NCBI GenBank assembly: GCA_964519835.1
Contig: CAZFLD010000071.1
Coordinates: 1 to 18,793 of the forward strand
Length of the DNA stretch: 18,793 bases
DNA from: CAZFLD01 sp964519835
GTDB lineage: Bacteria; Spirochaetota; Spirochaetia; DSM-27196; CAZFLD01
Direction of reading: 5' to 3'
The position numbers were made by a program, and so were the translations under genes. The notes beneath the pieces are model-generated. The model searched no databases and was not told the origin of the DNA. It saw only the letters and a program-made list of their open reading frames with translations. How positions within the stretch are numbered: position 1 is the stretch's first letter; each line of letters starts with the position of its first letter. Shown here piece after piece: positions 7,943-15,206 of this stretch.

Positions 7943-8610
7943 AGCCGACCCGCCGAACCGAAAAAGGTCACCCACGCTTCCCGAAGGATTCCCTCAGCAA
8001 ATGCCCGCAAGTTACCGGTCAAGGCGTACATTAAGATGAGCACCGCCCAGATGAGAGCCATCGTTACGATCGTAAGCAGCGTTATAGCGAGGGTTTTTCT
8101 GACTGAGTACCCGTGTAGCGTTCGCACACCGGTCAGGAACAGCAGCCCGACCCATACCCACATCGCCACGTTGAGCGCGGTGTACAAGGCCAGTTCGCTG
8201 CGGGAAAGCACCCGCGAGAATACCGCAATCACCGGAGTCATGAGGATGTACGGAACCATCGAGTAGGCCGTGGCCAAAAGGATTTCGGAGGGAAGCGCTT
8301 CGCCACCGAGTATCGCGGTTACGGCGAAGGACGCGACGACCCACGTTGCCAACGGCACGAAGAATCGAACCACCTCCAGGAGCAGGCTCGCGTCCACCGG
8401 ATCGATGGCCGCGAGAGGAAAGTGAACAACGTATATCTCGATGATTCGGACGCCGAATACCAATGCCAGAACTAGGGCTACCGGCAGGTAACTGAACTCG
8501 TCACGATACCGGCGGATCAGACTAAACGACTCGACCGGATGGAACACTACTCCGACCGTAAGACCCAGAAGCTCGTTGACTCGAAAACGCGACCGGATTG
8601 CAGCGATCAC
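7939..8610 (-). CDS. Yip1-like polytopic membrane protein
   Basis: A 223-residue membrane protein starting with GTG (8,608-8,610), which overlaps the NHL gene stop as GTGA. An ideal AGGAGGT site (8,617-8,623) lies 6 bases ahead. Five hydrophobic spans can be seen at about 41-60, 84-102, 111-133, 140-161 and 172-197. The amphipathic N-terminus with HPVESFSLIRRY (24-35) and the conserved proline pattern (LATAYSMVPYILMTP, 112-126) match the bacterial Yip1/DUF1282 group. The biochemical role of bacterial Yip1 proteins is not known. Here it is coupled on both sides, to the NHL/TPR membrane protein and the secreted DUF5696 protein, so the three are probably made in fixed ratio and may form one membrane assembly. 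Confidence 0.82.
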   Translation of the reverse strand: MIAAIRSRFRVNELLGLTVGVVFHPVESFSLIRRYRDEFSYLPVALVLALVFGVRIIEIYVVHFPLAAIDPVDASLLLEVVRFFVPLATWVVASFAVTAILGGEALPSEILLATAYSMVPYILMTPVIAVFSRVLSRSELALYTALNVAMWVWVGLLFLTGVRTLHGYSVRKTLAITLLTIVTMALIWAVLILMYALTGNLRAFAEGILREAWVTFFGSAGRL

Positions 8611-10208
8611 AACGCTACCTCCTCAGCCACCGCCGATTCCGACGGCGAGTCGCCGTTGTCTGAGCGCCCGCCTGTCGGTTCTTTTTTCTTCACGTGTGCC
8701 GGGGGATCAACTTTGGTAGGGTACAGCGCCTTTTTCTTTGTGGCCCTTTCGGCCACGTAACCGGAGGCCCGCTTGAGCGCCCGAACGCCACAGGCCAAGG
8801 CAAAAACGAGAGCGACAATGCCAAGCACTACAAACGGGAAGTACCGGCGGAACACCTCGTGGCGGTAGTCGGCAAACACCGCCGAGTAGCCATCCTTGTC
8901 CAGGGCGGACCGGTAGCGATCAAGCGCTTCGCTGAGAAGCCCTTGTTTGTACAACGCCTTTGCGAGCCCACGGGAGGCAAGCGGGTAGCTCTGATCTACC
9001 TCACGCACTGCCTGCCAGACTCCAAATGACTCGGCATAACGTCCTTGCGAGTACAGGCTCACCGCTCGATGCACGTCGGTAATAAACTGCGTCGGCTCTA
9101 GGACCTGAATCATACTACGATCGAGTATGTACAGGCGTCCGGCAGAGTCCTCAGCGATGGAGGTCGGAGCGGTAAACCTGCCCATTCTGTCGCCGCGGCC
9201 ACCAAAGACGGCAAGAAGGTTACCCTCTTGGTCATACTGGTAGACCTTGGCTTGGGTTCGCTCGAGGGCGGAGATTATTCCCTCGTCCGACACGGTGATG
9301 TCCACAAACGCAGGTCGGACTATCTGCCCCTGCTCGTCGTGGGAGTCTTCTCCAAACATCTGTTCGACGTAGATGTTCTCTCCAGACGTGTTGAGTTTTT
9401 TGATCTGGTTCTGAGATTCATCAAGCGCGGTCGCATAGATAAAGCCATTATCGTCGATCGTGAAATTCGTGTAGTCCGCGGCCTGTCTCTGCCGAATTCG
9501 GTCCTTCTGTTCTTCGGAGGCAAACACACTGACAAGCCAACTCTGGAAGCTAAAGCCCACATGCGTCTGTCCGACGTAGCCGCGAAAGTAGTTTCCAGCG
9601 TCCATCGTCATTATGGACCGACCGCGCAGTACGTAGATGTAGCCGGTTGGGCTTAGAGAAACCTTTGCAGGTGCAAAGGTAAAGAAGGCCCCGAGGAGAT
9701 CCGAGACGGGAGCGGTTAGCTCCTCTACGAAGTCGCCCTCGGCAGAAAGGTGCACAACCCGTTCGTTGCCGGTGTCGGCCACGAGGATATCGCCGTATTG
9801 GTCCACGTATACGCCTTGTGGTTGCCGGAACTCGACTTCCTCGCCTCCAAATACAGCCAAGACCTCACCTTCCAAGCTTAGTTGGAGCACGCGGTTGTTA
9901 CCGGTATCCGCCACGTACAACCTGTCTCTGTTGTCAATAAACAGGTCCTGAGCTTGGTTGAGCCCCCCTGTCTGGCCCAAGTACCGGATTACGCGCACAA
10001 CGTTGTACGCCTTAGGAATGGGCAACGGCTCGTCCCGCCAAAGAACGTAGTCGTAGGGGTAGTTTTGGCCGAAAACCGGTGCTGGTCCCGGCAACGCGAC
10101 TATGCCGACCAGCACGATCAACGGTAGGGCTAACCGGCGCAAATGACCGCCAGTCCGACAAGCCGAGCCGCTTCGCATGTTCCGGAAAAAACAAGTGGCC
10201 GCTATCAT
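8607..10208 (-). CDS. NHL-repeat beta-propeller protein with TPR and C-terminal membrane anchor
   Basis: From the ATG at 10,206-10,208 (ATGA overlap with the permease stop, AGGA site upstream) the product has 533 residues. The N-terminus is a signal sequence or anchor with an unusually long basic n-region and a hydrophobic core at about 24-47. NHL repeats follow: DNRDRLYVADTGNNRVLQL at about 92-110, DQYGDILVADTGNERVVHL at about 136-154, and weaker ones near 250 and 350, enough for a propeller. TPR-like helices occupy about 380-454 (LYSQGRYAESFGVWQAV, LYKQGLLSEALDRYRSAL). One transmembrane span lies at 457-476, then a 57-residue lysine-rich then acidic tail. Predicted topology: propeller and TPR outside, tail in the cytoplasm. 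Often annotated as gluconolactonase-like, but no lactonase metal site is visible; a binding or scaffold role is more likely. Confidence 0.85.
   Translation of the reverse strand: MIAATCFFRNMRSGSACRTGGHLRRLALPLIVLVGIVALPGPAPVFGQNYPYDYVLWRDEPLPIPKAYNVVRVIRYLGQTGGLNQAQDLFIDNRDRLYVADTGNNRVLQLSLEGEVLAVFGGEEVEFRQPQGVYVDQYGDILVADTGNERVVHLSAEGDFVEELTAPVSDLLGAFFTFAPAKVSLSPTGYIYVLRGRSIMTMDAGNYFRGYVGQTHVGFSFQSWLVSVFASEEQKDRIRQRQAADYTNFTIDDNGFIYATALDESQNQIKKLNTSGENIYVEQMFGEDSHDEQGQIVRPAFVDITVSDEGIISALERTQAKVYQYDQEGNLLAVFGGRGDRMGRFTAPTSIAEDSAGRLYILDRSMIQVLEPTQFITDVHRAVSLYSQGRYAESFGVWQAVREVDQSYPLASRGLAKALYKQGLLSEALDRYRSALDKDGYSAVFADYRHEVFRRYFPFVVLGIVALVFALACGVRALKRASGYVAERATKKKALYPTKVDPPAHVKKKEPTGGRSDNGDSPSESAVAEEVAL
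8617..8623 (-). promoter_or_regulatory. Strong ribosome site deciding the GTG start of the Yip1-like gene
   Basis: AGGAGGT on the minus strand, inside the end of the NHL gene, 6 bases before GTG. It gives efficient re-initiation although the start codon overlaps the upstream stop. Confidence 0.8.
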
Positions 10209-11101
10209 CCCTTGATTCCTGAATGCGCCATGGTTTCGATAACCCGTTTTTGCATGATCGTGAAAATCAGAACGGTCGGCACAGTCATACAAAAGGTGGC
10301 CGCTGCCACAGCGCCGGCACGTCCAATGTTCGCGGCAGCCACGCCTCCCGCAATGGTGTGCAAGGCTAAGGGCAGCGTCTTCATCGCTTGGCTGGTGGTG
10401 AAAATCAGCGGCGTTATAAAATCGTTCCAGTTGGCAACAAACGAGAGCACCATGAGCGTGGCCCATGCGGGCTTCAGCGCGGGCATCACGATTCGCCAGA
10501 AGATCACCAATTCGTTCGCGCCGTCGATGCGAGCGGCCTCGAGCTGTTCGTCGGGGACTTGCTCGGTGAACTGTTTCATCAAGAAGAAGTTATACGCCAC
10601 GGCTATCTTGGGCAGAATGAGCGCCCAGTAGGTGTTGATCAGGCCCATGCCATTCACAATGAGGTAACGGGGAATCTGGGTTACATGGGGACTAAACATG
10701 AGCGCCGCAACAACAATCGCGAATATGGTTTTGGAACCGGGTGGGCGATATTTCACCAAGGAAAATGCACCCATAGAAGACACGAGCACCGCAAGCAAAA
10801 CGGTCACAACCGTCGTGAAAAGGCTATTGAAGATATACCGAGTAAACGGGACCGTTGAGCTCGACAGGCTAGTAACAAGGTCCACAAAATTCTCGGTGGT
10901 GGGGCGTCTGACAAGAAACCGGGGAGGAAAGATAAAGAGCTCGTCGATGGGCTTGAAGGCCGTGGAGACCATATAGACCAACGGAAGCGCGGTGAAGGCC
11001 ACCAAACCGATCATGACGATATAGATAAACAGCCATGCCGGCGTGATCTTAATAGTTAGCCGCTTGCTTCCGATCTGGATTCTCTTTCGTAGCAATACCA
11101 T
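10205..11101 (-). CDS. Carbohydrate ABC transporter permease, MalG type (first transporter)
   Basis: A 298-residue permease with six spans (first at about 24-46, last at about 262-284). The EAA signature EQLEAARIDGANELVIFWRI is at about 185-204, followed by the VMPALKP loop. FVANWNDFITPLIF at 221-234 is the conserved MalG-family periplasmic/TM5 element. The tail QKRVIETMAHSGIKG is typical of this subunit. It lies 11 bases after the MalF-type partner and is coupled by ATGA to the NHL gene that follows. This pair belongs with the large fused solute-binding protein just upstream. Confidence 0.94.
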   Translation of the reverse strand: MVLLRKRIQIGSKRLTIKITPAWLFIYIVMIGLVAFTALPLVYMVSTAFKPIDELFIFPPRFLVRRPTTENFVDLVTSLSSSTVPFTRYIFNSLFTTVVTVLLAVLVSSMGAFSLVKYRPPGSKTIFAIVVAALMFSPHVTQIPRYLIVNGMGLINTYWALILPKIAVAYNFFLMKQFTEQVPDEQLEAARIDGANELVIFWRIVMPALKPAWATLMVLSFVANWNDFITPLIFTTSQAMKTLPLALHTIAGGVAAANIGRAGAVAAATFCMTVPTVLIFTIMQKRVIETMAHSGIKG

Positions 11102-11112
11102 TCGACGTGCCT

Positions 11113-12102
11113 CTACTTCCTATTCCTGGAGCCGAGAACCCGAAACGCGGTCCTGCCGAGTGTAAAGGTCAACACAAACAGAATCACCGCGACCGCAGAG
11201 GAGTAACCCATCTGGAACCGGATGAAGGCGTAGTCATACAGATGTGTAACCATGGTGTGGCCGGCGTAGTTCGGACTCGGAATGCCTGCCACCGACACGG
11301 CAATGTCGAACACTCCAAATGAAAGGACGATGGAGTTGACGGCGCCAAACAAGAGCTGGGGTTTGACGAGCGGAAGCGTGATGTACCACAGCTGTTGAAA
11401 CTTGTTCTTGACCCCGTCAATCTCGGCCGCCTCGTAGTACTGGCGCGGGACGTTCTGGAGTCCTGCCATGAAGACCAAGAAGCCGGTGCCCATACTCATC
11501 CACACGGCAATAATGATGATCACCGGAAGGATCGTGTTGGGATCTTGGTTCCAAATAGTTGGTTCATCTAAGAGCCCGAGATTGATAAGTACGTTGTTGA
11601 TAAGCCCGTATCGGTCGCCGGAAAAGAAGTAGAGCCACACCACGCTCATTGCTATGGCGCTGGTTATACTCGGGGCGTAAAACGCCAGGGCAAAGACATT
11701 TCTGAAACGCAACTGGTTTATGACCCACGCCGAGAAGAACGACATGACATAGCCCACCGGACCGGTAACGAGGGCAAACACCAGCGTGTTCCGGAGGGCG
11801 ATCAGGAAGACGTCATCGTCCATGAACAGGAATTTGTAGTTGTCTAGGCCCAGCCACGACGGGCTTTGCAGCATGTTGTAGTTGGTCAGGCTAGTTATCG
11901 CGGCAACAAGCACCGGGGCGATCAGGAATAGGAGAAAGAACACTAGGAACGGCGCAAGGAACAAGTAGGCCACCCAATACTTTGACCAGAACCTGCGGAT
12001 ACGGCCATAGATGCCGACGGGCGGTGGAGGCATTGGAGTCACCGTTTTTTTCTGTGGGGCCGCACCAGCCTCGGTGCCGGACTGCTGTACCGCGCTACTC
12101 AT
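11113..12102 (-). CDS. Carbohydrate ABC transporter permease, MalF type (first transporter)
   Basis: A 329-residue permease with a proline-rich cytoplasmic N-terminus of about 30 residues (TPMPPPPVG) before the first span AYLFLAPFLVFFLLFLIAPV (45-64). The coupling signature YYEAAEIDGVKNKFQQLWYI is at 222-241 and runs into TLPLVKPQLL. SFGVFDIAVSVAGIPSPNYAG at about 261-281 matches the MalF/UgpA periplasmic region. Its ATG lies 8 bases inside the end of the solute-binding gene, with an AGAGGAG site within that gene, so the receptor and the channel are translationally linked. Confidence 0.94.
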   Translation of the reverse strand: MSSAVQQSGTEAGAAPQKKTVTPMPPPPVGIYGRIRRFWSKYWVAYLFLAPFLVFFLLFLIAPVLVAAITSLTNYNMLQSPSWLGLDNYKFLFMDDDVFLIALRNTLVFALVTGPVGYVMSFFSAWVINQLRFRNVFALAFYAPSITSAIAMSVVWLYFFSGDRYGLINNVLINLGLLDEPTIWNQDPNTILPVIIIIAVWMSMGTGFLVFMAGLQNVPRQYYEAAEIDGVKNKFQQLWYITLPLVKPQLLFGAVNSIVLSFGVFDIAVSVAGIPSPNYAGHTMVTHLYDYAFIRFQMGYSSAVAVILFVLTFTLGRTAFRVLGSRNRK

Positions 12103-15100
12103 CCTCGGTCGGCTCCTCTATCCCGTACTCTTCCTGTTTCATGCGAAGCTCCCGATTGATGTCTTCCACGGCCTGCTCCACGGAATCTCGAACCAGAGTC
12201 GTTCCGAGTACGACCCGGTTCCAGGCGTTGACGATGTGCCTCCCCGTAAAGTAGCCGCCCAGAACAACCGGCATGTCACGAGCCCAGGTCCAGCTGTCGC
12301 GGATGATCGCCAGATCGTCACGCTTCCACGCCAGTCTCCCAAAGGCCTCGATGTTGGCGGTGTTCCAGCGCGCTTCCGCGCCGACCAGCGCCTCCAACTC
12401 CCGGCCGAACTGCTCCTGCACCCGGGCACTGCTCCACCACTTGATAAACTCCCACGACTCCTCGGGGTACTCTGTCTGCGCCAGGATCACATACGCCTGC
12501 TGCGCGACACCGCCCACGGTCCTGTCGACGGTTCCGTCGGTCCGCAACGTGCCTGGGAAAGGAGCCACTCCCCAGCGGCCCGCCAGCTCGGGAGCCGCAA
12601 TGGCAAGGCGCATGTATATCCCATAGGTGCCCACACCGATCGGTATTTCGCCGGTTCGCATCCGGTTGTAGAAGTTCGCCACTATCGGAATACCGTAGGC
12701 GGTGTAGAGCTCGGTGTACTCCTTGAACGCCCGAAACGCCTCCGGCGAGTCCAACGCCGACCGCATTCCTCCGTCCCGGTAGAAGTCGCCACCGTGTTGA
12801 TACAGGAATGGCGCGTAGTTATGGTCGATTGCTCCCAGTTCCGACGGGATGGCGTAGTAGAACTGCATTCCATTCTGATAGAGCACGGGAAGCACCCGCT
12901 GGTAGACATCCGTCCAGGTGTCGGGCAACTGAATGCCGAGCTCCTGGATTATATCTTTGCGGTAGAACAGCAATCGAAAGTCCATCGTCTCAGGGAAGCC
13001 GTATACTCCGCCGCGGTACTCAAAAGGGGCCATGATGCCGGGAAGGAAACGATCCGCGACCTGGTGGTAGTCTTCGAACTGGGTTAGGTCGAGTGCCGCG
13101 TCTCGAATGGCAAACTCCACCGGCGAGGTGGTTGCGGTGCCGAGAGCAACGTCCGGCGCTCGTCCCGAGGCTATAGCAAGCATCAACGCATTGACCGGTT
13201 GTGCTCCGGCGCCACCTCCGGCGTTGAGCTGGTTCGGCGGTAAGACGTTCATGTTCACGAGGATTCCGGTGTCACGGGTGAACTGCTCATCGGCCATCTC
13301 TTTGATAATCTCCGCCCACTCCGTTCCACGAGAGACCCAGACGTTGAGAAGCGTGGAGTCGTCCCGTTCTGCGTCGAACACGTTGCCAACACTGTCGTAG
13401 TCCTTTGTGAACGACACAAAAAAGTTCTTAACCGTCACGACCAGTTTCTCGAAGAAGTTGGACCGTACGCGTCCAAACCGATGGTCTTCGCCCGCAAGCG
13501 TTATCCAGTCGACGGCGAGAGGCATCTCCTGAATACTGAGATACCACGCTCCCAGACTGGACTGCGCGTTCGCCAGGTCATTCAGCTGCCGCGAAATCCG
13601 GTTTGGGTTCCGAATCATGTCCCGAAGCTGGTTTTCTATGGTCAGGAAGTTGTTTGCCATCGGAGGACGCCGTCCGGCGGCACGGGTCAGAGTTTCGACC
13701 TTCTCCACCATGCTCAAACGCAACGCTTCGAGATCATCGAGCAGGGTCGGGATCCTGTCTTCGAGGTCGTAGTCGTAGTTTGGGTCCGGGTTGCTTCCCG
13801 TGATCATGATGATCTGCCGCACCACCTTGGACACGAGAAGCGAGTCGTCTGCGATAGCGTGAATGACATCGACGATTTCGCCCATCTGCACCGTCATTGT
13901 GAGAGTGTGAGTTCCTTCCGTGAGGTAGAACTGGAATGGCTCATCGTCTTGTGTCGATAGCACGGCGAGCTGCCAGTCGCGATCGAAGGGGAATGTGTAG
14001 GATTGCAGCTCGCGGAAAGGCACGCGTCCGTCGATCTCTATTCTACGATACGAGGGCAGCCCCTGGCTCCACCATTGGGCAAATCGAAGCCCTATCGTAT
14101 ACAGGCCGGTCTCGGGCACATCGAGTTCCCACGTGATCTGTTGACCGCCGTTACGCCAGCGCCACGCCCCAATTACGTTGAGCAGGCGACGTCCGGCCTC
14201 GTGGGGATCGGTAAGCGGGTCTCCGTCGCTCTCTCTGCGGAGCGTCGGGTCACTCTTCTCGATCGTTTGCCGCTCGGCCTGAAAGCTAACGGACTGTGTT
14301 GCCGGACGGTATCCACGGCGGGCGTACTCGGCCTGCACATCGGCGTACGAGGGAATCTCGACGGGCGTTCGTAGATATATGTTGCCCATCGCCATGCCTT
14401 GTTCGACCAACACAAGGCGAATCCGATGGGAACCGGCTCGCAGCCAAAACCTGAGCGGCTCGGGGTACTTGCCCTCGCTGTCCGACACCGGGATCGTCCG
14501 CCACCCAGGGAGTTCTTCCTGCCGTGGGCGAACCTCATCACCGACGTTGTTTACGCGCGGTTCACCATCGTCTTGGAAGAAGCGTGCGAACTCTATTCGG
14601 TAGGCTTCCAGAAACGGCACAGACCCGTCTATCTCCAACGTAAAGACCGCCGGGTTGGCCGTTCCCGCGAAGAGGCGGTAGTCGATGGCCAACTCGTAGA
14701 GGCCGCTCTCCGATATCGCAAACTCCCACTCAAACCAGTCGAGGTCGTCGCGAAACAGCAACGCATCGCCAGGTCGACCCTCGTAGTCGGAGACCACCGG
14801 CAGCGAAGGTTCGCTCGAGTCAACAATGGAAGACGGCCCAATAGTCGCGACGGTGCGCTCGGGATCGAGAAGCCGCTGCGAGGGCAGCATGCGTGTGTCT
14901 GACGGAGACCACACCAGGTCTGCTCGATCAGGAGCGCTACCGTACGTGGCGGACACCGTGGTGTAGTACGGCTCGGCGCGCTCGGCGAAATACGTCGGTG
15001 TATCGCTGATACCTGTGCCAAGCCTGTCACGCAACGGCACACCCGACTGCGCACCTACGCCGGTGGTAAGCAACACCAGCGTCACGATAGTCGCGCACAT

Positions 15101-15205
15101 TGCAGAGACGCGAACAAAACGCAAGACGCCGCGGCTGCGGGAAGGTATCACCGTTTGAGGAGCAGGCGTCGGTTGCCGTGGGGCGCCAAGGGGCTGCGTG
15201 TTCAT
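12095..15205 (-). CDS. Giant solute-binding protein fused to two carbohydrate-binding-like modules
   Basis: I choose the ATG at 15,203-15,205 (GGTGGAG site 4-5 bases ahead) over one 18 bases upstream; the product is then 1,036 residues, more than twice a normal sugar-binding protein. Order: signal peptide or anchor at about 29-52 (cleavage near VGA-QS); two related beta-sandwich modules at about 140-285 and 335-455; an alpha-helical linker at about 480-555 (LLDDLEALRLSMVEKVETL); and a family 1 extracellular solute-binding domain at about 615-980 (LLNVWVSRGTEWAEIIKEMA, FRLLFYRKDIIQELGIQLP, GGVAQQAYVILAQ, EESWEFIKWW). The two modules share W-E-x-x-[IV]-[SP]-E-x-G-L-Y and, 26 residues after its Gly, E-I-D-G-x-V-P-F, with identical spacing. 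They resemble CBM6/35-type sugar-binding domains. The permease pair that follows is the obvious partner. No lipobox Cys is seen. Confidence 0.88.
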   Translation of the reverse strand: MNTQPLGAPRQPTPAPQTVIPSRSRGVLRFVRVSAMCATIVTLVLLTTGVGAQSGVPLRDRLGTGISDTPTYFAERAEPYYTTVSATYGSAPDRADLVWSPSDTRMLPSQRLLDPERTVATIGPSSIVDSSEPSLPVVSDYEGRPGDALLFRDDLDWFEWEFAISESGLYELAIDYRLFAGTANPAVFTLEIDGSVPFLEAYRIEFARFFQDDGEPRVNNVGDEVRPRQEELPGWRTIPVSDSEGKYPEPLRFWLRAGSHRIRLVLVEQGMAMGNIYLRTPVEIPSYADVQAEYARRGYRPATQSVSFQAERQTIEKSDPTLRRESDGDPLTDPHEAGRRLLNVIGAWRWRNGGQQITWELDVPETGLYTIGLRFAQWWSQGLPSYRRIEIDGRVPFRELQSYTFPFDRDWQLAVLSTQDDEPFQFYLTEGTHTLTMTVQMGEIVDVIHAIADDSLLVSKVVRQIIMITGSNPDPNYDYDLEDRIPTLLDDLEALRLSMVEKVETLTRAAGRRPPMANNFLTIENQLRDMIRNPNRISRQLNDLANAQSSLGAWYLSIQEMPLAVDWITLAGEDHRFGRVRSNFFEKLVVTVKNFFVSFTKDYDSVGNVFDAERDDSTLLNVWVSRGTEWAEIIKEMADEQFTRDTGILVNMNVLPPNQLNAGGGAGAQPVNALMLAIASGRAPDVALGTATTSPVEFAIRDAALDLTQFEDYHQVADRFLPGIMAPFEYRGGVYGFPETMDFRLLFYRKDIIQELGIQLPDTWTDVYQRVLPVLYQNGMQFYYAIPSELGAIDHNYAPFLYQHGGDFYRDGGMRSALDSPEAFRAFKEYTELYTAYGIPIVANFYNRMRTGEIPIGVGTYGIYMRLAIAAPELAGRWGVAPFPGTLRTDGTVDRTVGGVAQQAYVILAQTEYPEESWEFIKWWSSARVQEQFGRELEALVGAEARWNTANIEAFGRLAWKRDDLAIIRDSWTWARDMPVVLGGYFTGRHIVNAWNRVVLGTTLVRDSVEQAVEDINRELRMKQEEYGIEEPTEDE

Positions 15206-15206
15206 C

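Noticed and set aside
7943..7975. GTG start 11 codons upstream for the DUF5696 protein
   Set aside because: It would precede the signal peptide with an odd leader and overlap the Yip1 gene by 37 bases; the ATG at 7,942 gives a 4-base ATGA overlap like its neighbours.
10209..10466. 86-codon N-terminal extension of the NHL protein
   Set aside because: It lies wholly inside the permease gene, is Cys/His-rich and unlike any export signal; the ATG at 10,208 has an AGGA site, an ATGA overlap and gives a proper signal sequence.
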